A stretch of 64,000 nucleotides of DNA from Osmia lignaria lignaria (GCF_051020975.1 NC_135032.1:11842001-11906000), one strand, 5' to 3'; positions 1 through 12,665 are shown, counted from the stretch's first letter. Program-made: numbers and translations. Notes: generated from the sequence alone by a model not told the origin.

Positions 1-650
1 TGATCTATGGGGTCTGTTCGAGAAACTTTGTTAAACCACATTTTTTTTCTTCAGAAAACTTGCACTTAAACACACGATTAAAAATAGGATTGGGGTGGAT
101 TATGTCTCTCAGAAATTTTAAAATTCTGTAATTTTGGAATTTCTGAGGTTTTAAAATTAGAAACTCTGGATTTAAGAAATCTCAAATTCTGAACACTAAT
201 TAACATGCAGTAAATAATTAATTTTTGACGCATAATCGTTTCAAACTTCACCCTGTTTCTATCTATTTACAACAACAATTTCGACATCTCTGTTACAATA
301 CAGTTACCCCCGAAATAGAGCTCACAACGATACCATTGTTATCATCAAAATCCAGTTTACGCTAATTACTGAAATACAACTCACATGATCTTTCATATCA
401 GTCGGATTAACAATACACCCGATCCAGCGACACATTGTATTGTTCCGTACGGTCCTGTAAAATTGATTATGATCCTTGGTTTCGGTATTGTGCCTGACAC
501 TTTAATACACAGTGAAAACAATCTGCTCCCATTACCCTAGCATTTATAACGTTACCTATTTGTCCTTTATACGATGCATTGTTCTTGGTGAAACTGCAAT
601 ACTGCGTCGCATAATCGAATTGAAACACTTGAACGTAATCAGAGGAAGAG
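1..650. other. AT-rich upstream intergenic sequence
   Basis: No open reading frame here looks coding. The stretch is AT-rich and carries one tract of degenerate decamer repeats (109-195). G+C content rises sharply after about 650, where I place the start of the promoter-like block. I see no transposon ends or RNA genes. Confidence 0.5.
109..195. repeat. degenerate ~10-bp repeat tract (copy A)
   Basis: Imperfect repetition of short units such as AATTCT, GAATTT and AAAATT at roughly ten-base spacing, with alternating GAA and TTC blocks. The same texture recurs at 16673-16725, 17389-17482, 24102-24229 and 51777-51898. It reads as a decayed simple-sequence family, not a coding or transposon fragment. 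Confidence 0.5.
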
Positions 651-1191
651 ATATAGGGTGAATAGTGAATCGGGGTTACTATGTAACGTCGTGGAAACGC
701 AGCGTCACGAGCGCGCCACCTAGGGTGTAGGGAATCGATTGTAGTTTTTCATTCACGCGGTTTCAGGCTGCGTTACTCGAACGCATCCACGCACGGTCAG
801 TTTAGTTTCACCCCCTCGGGGCAGGGCTATTTCCAGAATAAACAGGAAACCCTGACGCTTCGATCGCATGTCCGACGTTGATCCGAAGTTACGGCACGCA
901 GAGTCAACGTATCCGACGATGATTATCGAGCCGACAAGTTGAGTGTTTCGAGGGAAAACGGAAACATCTTTGCCGCAAGGTAGCGAGCGATAAAGCTAAA
1001 TAGGGTGGGCGACAGGGAGGGAAAAGTCGAAAGAGGAAAGTGTGCGACTCCGACGATGAGACCGGAGATTGTCCGTGAAGCAGGAAGAAGGAAAAGGACG
1101 AGAGAATAGGGGTGGGAGTGACGCGTACGTAGGGGGATGTTACTGGAGACGGTGGGCGAACATTGCGGTCCAAAGGGATGTAGGGGTTAGA

Positions 1192-1211
1192 TAGAGAGAG
1201 AAAGAGAGAAG
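1192..1211 (+). promoter_or_regulatory. GAGA-type tract
   Basis: An interrupted run of GA dinucleotides inside the promoter-like block. Tandem GAGA elements bind GAGA-factor (Trl) type proteins in insects and are common near promoters of developmental genes with paused polymerase. Binding here is inference from motif and position. Confidence 0.4.
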
Positions 1212-1703
1212 TTTACTGCTGGTTGAGGGGTAGCGATACTGGCGTAATACGGGGGAGAAGGGATAGAATGGGGTGCCAGAAGAGAGGGGTAGGAGACGAA
1301 TAGTTAGGCGGTGGGTGGATAGTCGGGGTAGTGGGTCGGTTGGTTGGTTTGCGTGGAGGAACTGCGCGGCAGTCGAGGCCGCGAGGCTCAGTGCTGGGGA
1401 GCGCGGCATCGCGATGCGTCGTCTTCTCGTTGCTGCCGCACTTGCTTACGGCGTTTCTACTTCTCGCGATCACAGTTATCCTTTCCGCGTGCTTCTTCTT
1501 CAGTGACATCGTCTTTCTTCTCGTTCATCCTTCCCCGCGTGTCTCGTATTGCCTAGTTTCCTTTTGCTCACGGTGATTCGGTGTCGTCTCCGCGTAATAT
1601 CATCCACGTTTCGACCGCATGTTTTCCGTGAGTGCGGCCACATTCGCGTGTTGTATCAAGTGTCACCACCTCGCGACGGATCAGTGACGTGAATCGGTTA
1701 ACA

Positions 1704-1760
1704 ATGAACACGCGAGTAATCGCACCGGTCGGAGGAGTCATGTGGGGCCCGACACCGTAA
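1704..1760 (+). other. upstream ORF of 18 codons
   Basis: An ATG with a favourable insect context (ACA before the ATG, A at -3) opens an 18-codon frame that ends at TAA 1758-1760, 37 bases before the main ATG at 1798. It is in a different frame from the main coding sequence. A second ATG in the same frame lies at 1740. If transcribed it could lower translation of the main frame or force reinitiation. No conserved peptide is recognised. Confidence 0.4.
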
Positions 1761-1797
1761 CCAGCTGGAGGAGCGGATTAACCAGCTCCTACGTGGC

Positions 1798-2634
1798 ATG
1801 GAGATGGATCCGTATGCCATCGGCTGGCCGTCTCAAGGTCATGGTGTCGGCGGTGTTACCGGAGGTGTCCCCGCCTCAGGCAGCAGCGGAAACGCGAACG
1901 ACGGTGCCAACACCATACCGCGATGCTGGAGCAGACCGTGCAGATCAACCGATCCATCGCCGATGCGACCGATCGATCATAGCATGCGTTCCACCGAATC
2001 CATGCGATCGATGGAGTCGATGAGATCGATCGATTCGGTGATACGTCAACCGTCCGCCGATCCTATGAGAACCTCCATCGAACACCATCAATCGAGCAGA
2101 TCGATCGAAGCGATGGGTAGATCGATCGAACAGATGCGCAACGAACAGCTGAGATCCGGTGTTGATCATCCGACAACGTCTTCTTCGATGTCCACGCCGA
2201 TGAGAACCGGAATCGAACATCACTCCATGCGCGCCATCGAGCATCCTTGTCGATTGAAAGATCACGCCAGTTACATGCACGACCATCACTTTGGCCGGAT
2301 GCACGATCACGGATGTAGATCGGTGGAACACGTCTCACGGATGCTGGAACATCGTCTTCACGAACAACATCCCGGTAGACAGTCACTCGAGCAGACACCT
2401 TGTCGGCCAATCGAACATCCTCCTGCGCGACCTCCGCCCGTCAACTATTCTTGTCGGCCTCTCGATCATGCTCCCGGAAGACCTATACCGATGGACTGTG
2501 TCATTTACGGGCCGCATTCTCATCCGCCGCCAAGATTACCCACCGAGAGTCCTTTTCGCGTCAACTGCCCCGTGCATAGTCCCTTCCGTTACCGATTCCC
2601 CAACGGCGCTGGATCTGATTATCACTCGCACCAG
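1798..2634 (+). CDS. first coding exon, His/Arg-rich low-complexity repeat protein (partial)
   Basis: This is the only convincing coding exon seen. ATG 1798 opens 279 codons ending with the Gln of YHSHQ at CAG 2632-2634, followed at once by GTGAGA, a near-consensus donor; the exon leaves in phase 0. Reading through would stop three codons later, which supports splicing. Residues 14-36 are Gly/Ser/Asn-rich. Residues 56-225 carry an irregular repeat, R-x-[I/L/M/V]-[E/D]-[H/S/Q], at about 57, 64, 70, 76, 101, 108, 136, 145, 174, 181, 203 and 220. Residues 205-279 are Pro/His-rich. Cysteines at 43, 48, 151, 173, 202, 219, 234 and 257 often sit in CR pairs. The motif persists through different synonymous codons (ATCGAA, ATCGAG, CTGGAA, GTGGAA, CTCGAG), which argues for a translated repeat rather than a DNA satellite. 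There is no signal peptide, membrane segment or known domain. The frame stays open upstream to 1720 (26 codons, including QLEERINQLL), so the start could lie further 5' if there is an upstream splice or a non-AUG start; ATG 1804 is also possible. I do not recognise the gene. It is probably the disordered N-terminus of a larger protein whose domains lie beyond the window. Confidence 0.72.
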
Positions 2635-2640
2635 GTGAGA
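2635..2640 (+). other. splice donor of exon 1 (phase 0)
   Basis: CAG|GTGAGA directly after codon 279. It matches the 5' splice-site consensus except for the last base, and lies at the abrupt drop from G+C-rich coding sequence to AT-rich sequence with frequent stops. Confidence 0.75.
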
Positions 2641-4348
2641 TTTTGAAAAAAGATTGATTAACCCTTTGGGTACTACTCGTTAATGTATTGGCTTCCCATT
2701 GGTTGATTTCTTAGGGTGAAGGGACACTAAGGTAGCTTTTTATTCATTCTAAAATCTTCTGGATAGGCTGTTGCTTAATTACTATTTTTATTAATTATTT
2801 TTCTTCGAATTTAACGAAGAAAGAAATTAATTTTTATTGCAATTTCTATGAAACTGAATACAGTCGCTCAGATAAACGTAAAATAACGTCAAACGTAACG
2901 GTTACGTAAGGGATGGAATTGAAAGGACATAAATCCTGCGCGGGTCGATCTTTTCTGTCATTGAATTGCAAATAGCTATAAATTCGACAAGAAATATTCT
3001 ACAGTTAAATGATCTCGGCGTTTTACATGATATTAACATTTCTGTCCGTATTGTCCTGTTCGAAAATGCAATTGGAATATGGTTTATCATACAGATGTGG
3101 TCTCCGGAACGTATTACGGTATTATAGTTCATCAAAATTTTGCATATCGTTTACACACTTATTTAGCTTGCGAAGCCATCAATGTATACGCAAGATTTTG
3201 ATGGGACAAAGTTCCTCAAAAATTCTGTCATTTTATCGTGAATTTCAAAACGTCGAAAATTTAAATTTTTTAAAATTTTAAATATTTCCAAATTACTTTC
3301 GTAGCATCAAAGAGGAAGAATTTTCTAAAAACTTTCCAAGTTTATTATGCTTCATATTAGGAAAGGAAATTCCTGAGTTTCTAAAAAATAATATTTGTTT
3401 ATTTTTTAAATGCAGAGAAAATTATTTTTCTGTAGAAAATTGTCTGAAGAAATTTTCTTGTTTTATGGAGTGAAAACTGAGCTTCGTTATTTTCTTAAAG
3501 TTAGACATGTTATTTTTTTGAAAATAGAGTAAAATAAAACTATTTTGATGTGATTGTTAACAAAGTTTGTGAAAACGCAGGCTCAAGCATGAAATTGATA
3601 CTTTGTGGTTTGTAATTAAGGACCCTCTAATGAACTAAAATTCACTCTAAAATTAATTCTGTTAATTTACATGCACTGCGCAACAGGAAACTGATCAACT
3701 CAGTCTTTGCAATTTTAACATGAAAGAAATTTTTCAAGTGTTTGCAGGAAAGTTTTTTCAAAAGAATTTAAACAACATTATTACAATATCCTCAGTTCAT
3801 TTTTTATTTTATCAAAATCGATCAGCCCTGTTAATCGCTATTGATATAAAAAAATTAGTAATAATTTTTCAAAATTAAGTAATTTTGTTTTCAAAGGGTA
3901 CAATTATTTTCCTAAAAAGTTTCTTTTATTAAATTTATTAAAATTCATAATTACTATCAGAAAAATGACGTTTGCAAAGGAATTTCTGCAAGATTTTCAT
4001 CAGTATTAAATAATGATACCAAACCTCAAAATGAAAGGACCTCAACGTTAGAATATAAACGAGCCCCAGTATATGAATTTCACTGGTTAGCATACGATTC
4101 GTATTACCTTTACTTAATTAATCATTGTTATATACAGTCTTTCCTTTGAGGTTCCTTAAATAAGATTATTCAGAGAGATGGCATGAATTACGCAGATGAA
4201 ACCGTAATTATAAACCTCCGCTCATGTTCTGTTCCTTTGTAATACTGGGAATAACGATGCAGAAAGTATTTTTCTACTATATTTCGTTTATGAGATTCTT
4301 TGAAAAATTCATGACACGTGCAATAATTATTGATATTATTATATCAGT

Positions 4349-4448
4349 GGTCTTAATAAAAAATAATCTACTTTATATAAAATTTTATTCCTAGTGTCAT
4401 TCATAAATTTCTCTACTTATATAAAATAGATTATTTTTTATTAAGACC
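4349..4448. repeat. 100-bp inverted repeat with 31-bp arms
   Basis: The arms 4349-4379 and 4418-4448 are reverse complements at 30 of 31 positions and are separated by 38 bases. Each arm begins, read inward, with GGTCTTAATAAAAAATAATC. It could be a miniature inverted-repeat element or a hairpin in the pre-mRNA. No clear target-site duplication is visible. Confidence 0.75.
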
Positions 4449-7400
4449 TCTATTTTTTGTACTGATCTGAAAACCAAAACTTCTGTTACGCACAAGCTGA
4501 GCTAAGCTGACAATTTGACCATTCTCAGCTCTACATAAATCACGAAGTTGGGAAAACGGTTGGGAAAAGGAAATGGTCGATCAGATTGCACAAGCTGGAT
4601 TGGAACTGGGATCTTTCACTTAAGCTCTCCAGCTTATCGACAAATTTCTTCGTTCTGCTTTTTTCAAACTCAAATGGAACTGTCTTCAACTTAGTCGAGC
4701 AAGCAATTTTAGCTCTATAAAAAAAAAATAAAAATATAAAATTCGTCGTATTGCGGACGTATGGAGTTTCAAATTTTGCAGAGGAAATCAATTTAGAGTG
4801 TAGCCAAAAAATATAGTGGGATTTAATTTCTGAAAATTGTAACGAATCAGTCGGCGAAATTGCTGAATTGAGATTCGAAGTAACATTTTTCGCTCGCAGA
4901 GCGACCACTTTAACCAATTAAGGTATCCAGGTCATCGTCGAATTTCTTCTTTCTAAATTACTTAAATTCAGATGACTGCGCTTTGCGTGAGCAGTATTGG
5001 AATCTTGAGGGAAATACAGATGTGGGTTTTCGAAATTTTGTTATTAATTCAGGCGTTGGTACAGTAGACTCTCGTTATATTGCCACGTAAGTGGTGTGAA
5101 AGGAAATGTTTAAGTTGGAACGCAACGGTTTCACATAGTTTTTATTGATGTTAATTTTGTGTGAGTTTTAAAACATTCATGAAACTAAGGACAAAATTTT
5201 AAACACATTTACCTCTAAGTACTCGTACAAGCACTTAATTGCTTCTAGATTATACGTATAATGCAAAAACGTTTAATTGTCCAGTGGTGTGGTGGAAAGC
5301 TGTTTTCTTGGGAAGTCGTTTAAGCTCATTTTAAAAACGAGAAAAGAATAAAATCAGTTTATTCTTATTTTAGAATTGTTCAACAATTTTAAAGTATACA
5401 ATGATATAGCTTACATAACAACATTTGTTTTTGCTCAGATTGTTTTTCATTGCAATAAACAATCAGAAAAAAATGATACTACTTCGAATTGCATAGTTTT
5501 TGAATATTTTACTAATTGAATGTTCAATTGAGTGTTGATAACGAATGTGTTAATTTAATTCTGATAGAATGTCTGCAGTATTTCCTTAGAGATAAAAACT
5601 TCGTTATATCGTGGCCACCATACACCATGAATTTTCAATATCTTTTCTAGAGCACAAGTTATTATCCGAAGGTTGCTTCCATATTTTTGACTCAGTTCCT
5701 AGCGTACAATCAACCTATTCTTGGTAGCACAATTTCCTCGGAATCTCGTTTGGGATTAGGTATTTTATCTATCAACCTTTTCACTAACTTACATCTAAAT
5801 CTACTCTTTTCGTCGTCTTTTTCCGTACCGTTAGCATTCCCTAAATCGATCTAGAAAAGTAATGGCATCGCACGTTTACGACCTCATCGTCTTACCTTAC
5901 GTGCCCGAAATACGAAAGGACAGGTAACATAGTGATTTCCCAGGGAGTTTCAACGATTTCCAAGTGTAGCTTTATGAACAACTTTACCATGCAAATTTAC
6001 ACGACGTGTACTCTTAAGGAATAGTAAATTACCGTGGTTTATATACAAGATATACCATACAACTAAAATAAATTATACTTTAAATTATACAAGAATAAAA
6101 TCAATAAAATCTTCATCTAAGGGAATATTTCAGTCTACATTTATCAGTTCAATTGTTAAACGTGTTTTATTGAATGAGGTATTCGTATAGTTTAAAGATC
6201 ATCGTCCGTATCCTTCAATCTGATCCGATACGATTTCTTCACGTTTCGATCGAGCGATTCATTCATCAAGGTGTCACGTTTCATTGAATCTCGAATGAAA
6301 TGAGATATTTGCTTCGATCCAAGTGATGTGGAGTTGCTGAATTACGTATCGTTCTGCATGCTACTGTTTCATTATATTCAGGCCAATTGGTCGGTAATAA
6401 TTCACTGAAATAACAAGCGTGTTGCATCGGTAAATGATCGGTAATGTATCCAATTAATGTACATGAATCGAAATAATGCAATTTCCTTTAACGGAATATG
6501 TTAGTTTATTATGATTTCCTGCCATTTTATTATTATATAAAGGATCATGAAGTACGACATCTGAATTTCCTATTTAATATCTTCTGTGGATACAATTAAT
6601 TCATTTTAATTAAATATAATGAGTGGAATGGTTCTAATTAACCTTTCGATGCAGCTCGTTGCAATCTGCTATATACAGTATTATAGTATGAAATTCTTGT
6701 ATCTCTTGTCTTTAGTAATTATAAATATTGGTTTACATCATGTTACAAATTTGCAATATTGTATCATTTTTCTTTAAAAAATTTATTTATCAGAATCCTG
6801 AACGGATAACAAGCATTAGTATTTTAAAGTTATGTTCTTGATGATAGGGAAATGAAAGCAAAAAATGAAGGGGTTTTATGAAGATTATCTATCCATAGGA
6901 TATTATCCGATTTATGCGCATGCCTGGCCTTTCATACTTTACATCACTTGTTTTTTTACTTCTTTGTAAAACATACGTGCTTTGGCTTGCAAATTGTTGG
7001 TTTTATCTCACCTGATGCATCTTTCTGAATAACAAGCTATTGTTACATATGTATGAGGACCTAGAATTATGAGTTACTTTTGATTCTTTTTAAATACTTC
7101 TTTTTTTCATAAATCATAGCACAAGTACAAAGTAACAGGAAAGTAGTTTTAACGAAAGATATTATTAAATAGTGTTTCACTATTTAAATACTTAATATAA
7201 TTAACATAAATTAGATTTGTATATTATTAAAAAATATGGTACATGATTCCATGTATTCATATTAAAAAAAGGAAAGAAAGGAGATTAGAAAATGGAACAG
7301 AGGATAACGAAAGGATGAATAAATATAAGCACATGCAGGATATTGCTAACGAGTAACTCGTAGAAACCACCGTCGTATATTAAGTACGAAGTTTAATTTC

Positions 7401-8082
7401 AAACGTAACCGCAATTTAACTCTGTTTTGCGTGGAAGTTACATATGTTCCTTTCTCTCTAAGATAATTATAATTGTTGAATCTGCGTTTAAATAAGTTAC
7501 ATATTTTAGAGAAACGAAAATATGTAAAATAAAAAAATTTATTTCTTTAATGTCCTGCGTGATGATAATTCTTTTTTCATCTTCTAAGATTTGACTCGAA
7601 TATTATTTAACGCGAACAGTCTAAGTCAGTGCAAGTTAATTTTGCTTGTTTGCTATCCTTTGACCGGCTTTTTTCAGGTACACGTTTAATCGATGGCCGA
7701 CTTTCATACACGTAAACGCTTTCAAATACACTTTGTAGGTATTATAAAGAGCGCGGTCCATTGCTTGTGTGCCTTTTCGTTAAATTCCGAATACATGTAA
7801 AATCAATTTCGCTATACATTAGGTACCTTGGCCGATCTTATGAAGGTGGACTCCACTTTACTACTGTTGCGGGATAAAGACCTTCAAATATTCGTTGAAA
7901 ATTTCCAATTACATTTTGATATTTTAATATAAAAAATTTAATACAAACAGGGAAATGATGATTACACTCGCGATCAAGACCGGCTTTTCCGGGGAAAATG
8001 TCGATGTCTCAGATTTCCGTTCTTTCCTTTTGGCAGTTCCTAGGAGAATGATGATGTAGGGGAGGAGATCCCATTATTAGTA

Positions 8083-8117
8083 TAACCTTTTGAACATAGT
8101 AGACTTTCAAAAGGTTA
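8083..8117. repeat. perfect 12-bp inverted repeat
   Basis: TAACCTTTTGAA at 8083-8094 and its exact reverse complement at 8106-8117 flank an 11-base loop. It may form a small hairpin in RNA. No U-run or gene end lies beside it, so a terminator role is not supported. Confidence 0.6.
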
Positions 8118-9699
8118 CAAGCTTAGTTAGCACCCTACTATCCCACGACTTTTTTCAAATTTTAAATTTGACCTTTCCTTATTCTTGGAATTCCACTTCA
8201 TTTTCATCGATTGTCGCTTGAAAGTAAAACACACCCACGCTTCTTTATATACGCACACGTGCAAATTCATTCAGGAATGTTTCAAAAGCGTAAGCAACTT
8301 TATCACAGAAATTCTCGACACGCTCGTTTGCGATTCATATCGTTTAGTTGCGTGAAAGTAATAAAATGGTGAGCATAAAACGTCAAGTTTACACTGAAAG
8401 CTTTCATGTAATATTTAATCGAAACACACAGAGCACACATTTTTCGTGAAACGTAGACGGAAAAATCATGGTTTAGCTTGAAAAGGGAACATTCAGCTTC
8501 GTTGTCGGACGTCAATTGACTGGAAAATGCTTATTGTTCTCTTCCCCGTGTTCCACCACTATTTCACCCTGAAAGGAAAATTCGTTGGATCGAAGCGGAG
8601 TCAAGGGAAACCCGAGGGGAAATCGTGGAAAGAAGAAAATGTTCTTTTTTCGTATAACCTTTCCTTTTCACTGTGGTTTAACTGGAAGCATAATAAGCAA
8701 ACGTGGTAGCTAGCAGCCACTTTATATAATACACGTATCTTGCACGAAAGAGCAGGTGCTGAGACGACTGTAGTTGTGACAGAAAAGGATCACGAACACC
8801 AGTCATGAGTACACTTGCCAGAACGAAAAACGAGCATTAAGCTTTCTGAATTGATGACTTTATACGCGAGTTATTCTTTACCTCTGGCAACATCAGAATC
8901 ATGAAAACTAGGGGTTGTGAATGAACCGTACACGACCCTTTGTTCCGTGACTGATTATACTGAGAAACACTTGAAAAATAAATTTGAAATGGTTTTACCT
9001 TTCTTGAATAGAATGTGGAGAAAAATATATTTTAAAAAATATAAAATCCATAAATTTTGATGCAGGTGTTTTCTCTCGTAAATTTTTGTACGTGCTGCGT
9101 TCGACACCGAATCCAATATTTATAAAAGTAAAATGCAATATTTATGTATTGATAATATCCAATATAAATAAAAAGATTAGCTAAAAGTTTTATACTTTCA
9201 TCCTGAATATTTTGTATTGTTCGAATTAAAATTAAAAAGTTAAAATACACTTATTTTACTATTTTTGTTGTTTACAAATTTCTGATCAAGTGCGCAAGCA
9301 AAATTCTAGTAGAAATCTACCAAAAGTGCTTTCAGAAATTTTACGACTACCATAAATTCTATATTGATTCTCAACGAGCTTGTTTTGAATAAAAAACCAG
9401 AAAAGCAAGGAAATCTCGTTTCTTTTATTTATTGACTAGTCATATTGAAACTTGGGCAAGTTATATAGGTACATCGTTGCCTTTTGTAAATCAATATTCA
9501 AAAAGAGATCTTCCATACATTGAGCAATCACATTCATAGATATTCTTTTATTAAAATCAATATCGTTATTTCTTTCTGTTCAAATTATTCAAAAACCAAA
9601 TTTTGTGAGCTCCGAATTTTCTAATACATTCAAAAGGAATATTGTCATATAACAGCACTGGGCTGGAAATAATTAAAATCGAGAATTTTTGGAGGTCTA

Positions 9700-10160
9700 T
9701 CATAACGCTCGAGTGACAAAATGAAATTTGTTATTAGAACGCGAAATCCGCGGGGTTATACAAATAACAAGGTTACAGTCCGTCGGCAGGATAATGGTCT
9801 ATGAAACGATGTTATTACGCTAGTAGGAGGATTACGGCCGCCATATAATCCAGAAATTACTTGTGCCGCATTGACCCCGATAGTAGCGAGACCGATCTTC
9901 AATGTGTCCCCCTTGAAACGATGATTTCGGCTTACTGGCTGTTTAATCTCTGTCCCTAAGGGTTAACGTAACCCTATGTCAGAGGAAGTATCGACGATTC
10001 CCTGGTGTCTCTTTTTCTTTCTGATCAATTTCCCAACCCATTTTTGATAATAGTCTCGAACGACGAATCCAGGTCAATGCGGACGTTCATCTTGGTTTGT
10101 TCTTCTCGTCGAACTTGCTGGCATGAAACCACTTAATTTTCCTCGAGGATAACGCGCGTT
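9700..10160. promoter_or_regulatory. G+C-rich non-coding island, candidate enhancer
   Basis: About 450 bp that is visibly richer in G+C and CpG than its surroundings, without an ORF of note. Such unique islands in the introns of insect developmental genes are often conserved enhancers. Only composition supports this. Confidence 0.3.
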
Positions 10161-12474
10161 TAATTATTGGACATGGGTTTCGTGGCTGAAAACTTCTACT
10201 CTTTAAGGCGGTTTGTTTGGTGTGCTTTCTTTTTGGGATCTGTGATAAGTGAAACTGAGGCCAGTATTGTGGATGGTGTGATTACGGGGTGGTATGGTTA
10301 GAATTAAATTTTTGGGAATATAATATTGGTGATAAAGGTGTGCGGGTACCCAGCCTTGCTACCCGATTATTGAATGCAATAATCAATACCTACTTCATCA
10401 TCAACAATTTCTTCTTTTATTTCTTTATCATAGTTTCTCAGTTTCTATAGAAAATTTTAATCCCGTTTTGTTGAACGCGGAAATTGAATGGACCGATTCA
10501 CGCGAATAAACTTATGAACTTCGAAACCGGAATTTCAATACCTGATCCTCGAGTGATTTTCATTTTCTCGTTAACTCGTAACCAGGAATCCCAGTTTCGG
10601 AGTCCGTCTAGCGAGGTCAGCAATTAAGCACTTCCCGTCGTTCATCGTTTTCCCTGGAAAACTAATTATTGTCCAAACAGATTAACTGTTTCAATACACA
10701 ATGCTTGAGGACCCATCCAGTTTCACAATAATCCTTCGAGTGTGCCGATACGTTGCAAGTTTGCAAATGCTCTCTCAGTTAAATCCTTCATTTCAAATGA
10801 TGGAAATTCAACACATTCGTTCGCTTTTCATTTCCCAAAATTAATTCTCAATGTATTATGCAAGTACCGATAATTTTAAATATGTTAAAATTATTGGAAA
10901 AATGTTGAAAATATTATTTAAAAAATTGTATTTTTTTTTTTTTTTTCAATTTTTCACTACCTTTTTTGCCAAAAATATAATATTATCAGTGTACAACTTT
11001 GATCAGTTTTTTCTGGTAGTTTCATCGAGTCTATCAATTATCTTTAATGAAGTTATCTGCATGAAATATAAATTATCTTTGATTAATGTTCTACAAATAC
11101 ACTGTTCGATTCAAAAACATGGAAATGCTTGTAGATATCGATAAAGTGGTATGCAGGATTCCATTATTCGCGCGTAATGATTCCGAAGATGCTCGTCGAG
11201 ATAATTTATGACCGACGTGAAGCACCGTTTCATCTCCGAGCTGTGTTCAATCGATGGCTATAGAATTACCGCGATCGCCATTATACTTTTTCAAAATTAC
11301 AAGAGCCCACGTTTCAGTTAATGCGTCCGTCTAGTTCGTACGCGAATTGAATTATCGAAGAGAAGCTTGCATTTCCATAATCGATACCCGCATCCTTAAG
11401 TGCACCTCTGCGTCGGTTCGTTTCATGTTCTATGAAGAGAAAAAACGAAATCGGATTCTATCTATCAAAATTGAGATACTTAGATGATTCCTTAATTGAC
11501 TGATAATAAGAAAGACAAAGAATATTGCCAGATATACGTATCTTTGAATATTATGGTGTTTGTTTTCCATATCTGATGTGGTCTCCCAGCCTCCTAAAAC
11601 TTGAAACTCTTTTTTTATTGCGGCTCCCGCATCAGGGATTCCAACTATCTCATCAGATACCCGCTTCGAATCAATACCTCTATTGGACCATGAATTTTTT
11701 AAATTAAAAACCTCCATTTTAGAAATAGAATTTCATCGATTCTAGCTTAAATGGTTTCAATCAAAAGTACTTCAGTTTGCTTTAAATAATAATTAAAGCT
11801 AAAATATGATTCTCGATAAATTTAAGACGGCGAACAAGACTTTTTCATTATTTAAACCGCTAGGTTTGTTGTACTAGCTCGGGTCACTCTCAATAGAATA
11901 CATTAGCGTTATGCAAAGCGAAAGAAAATTTTGCAAAAGCTTTGCTCAACGATGGTCGCGTTTAACCTATCTCTCTCTTTCTTCCTCGTTTCCTTTCTAC
12001 GTTTCTCATCCTCTTTTTCTCTTCGTAACCCGAGTGTGTATGATCATCCACCGCTACCAAGAACTTACCGTGACCAGACCAAGGAAGCGTTTCCTTCCTT
12101 TTCATAGCTGCGGTCCATGGCTATTCCACTATCTCGGGCATGATAAGTGGGAGGCTCGTTACTTTTTGATCAATATTTAACGGCTACGCGCCAGCTGAAA
12201 TTGCGTCGCTCGGTTTCTTGACCTCTTCTCCGACCATCTACCTAGCTGAGATCAATCCTTTTCTCTTATATACTTCCTATCTTTTTTTTAATTTAAAATG
12301 TTTTTCAATAACAGAAACTAGTGTAAAATTTGTTGCTTCAAGATTCAGGGTAATAGTAGAATTAATTTTTCTTTGCGTAAAATAATTTTGGTATCGAACA
12401 TAACTCTACGTAAAAATTTTTTAAGCATCCAAACTCTAATTAAATAATCATTTATAGTTTGGACTGAACGATAA

Positions 12475-12665
12475 AGAGCGAATGATTGAGAACAGGTGAT
12501 CGAAGGGTGAGTTTGATTGAGTGACTTCTAGAAATGGTTGGAAGGTTGAGGGAAAGAAAGAACGATCGGGGATGCAAGGATATAATGTGAGGACGGATGA
12601 AAAGGGATTCGGTTCAGGGTAAGAGTTCAGGGTCAGAGTTCGAAGTCGATGGATTTAGGGAGTAA
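12475..12665 (+). other. purine-skewed, G-rich strand segment
   Basis: Around 190 bases on the plus strand are strongly enriched in G and A relative to C, with short runs such as GAGGGAAAG and two copies of a TTCAGGGT-containing unit near 12611 and 12627. No gene is seen. The skew could reflect a decayed repeat or favour RNA-DNA hybrid formation; both are speculative. Confidence 0.35.

Larger units (their letters stand above)
651..1797 (+). promoter_or_regulatory. CpG-rich promoter and 5' leader of the exon-1 gene
   Basis: About 1.1 kb that is clearly richer in G+C and CpG than the AT-rich sequence on both sides, directly upstream of the first coding exon. It contains several TCAGT motifs resembling the arthropod initiator (for example 797-801), a purine-rich stretch around 950-1215 that includes a GAGA tract, and a pyrimidine-rich stretch around 1430-1560. 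Several small ORFs lie here on both strands, but they overlap each other in different frames and none shows protein-like conservation signs, so I treat them as chance or leader ORFs. The exact transcription start cannot be fixed. A 5'-UTR intron is possible: a pyrimidine tract followed by AG ends near 1502. The assignment rests on position and composition only. Confidence 0.55.

Noticed and set aside
1945..2410. Minus-strand ORFs of 115-128 codons opposite exon 1
   Set aside because: They mirror the plus-strand repeat codons (GATCGATCGA is self-complementary), so they are shadows of the real exon.
4540..4917. Minus-strand ORF of 125 codons
   Set aside because: Unrecognised product, AT-rich codons, no promoter or splice context; within chance length for this much sequence.
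7650..7683. Second possible recursive site: pyrimidine-rich tract, TTTTTTCAG then GTACAC
   Set aside because: The acceptor side is good, but GTACAC is a poor donor and would not regenerate a usable 5' splice site.
12600..12660. Telomere-like repeats (TTCAGGGT)
   Set aside because: Only two interrupted copies, and insect telomere arrays are typically TTAGG.
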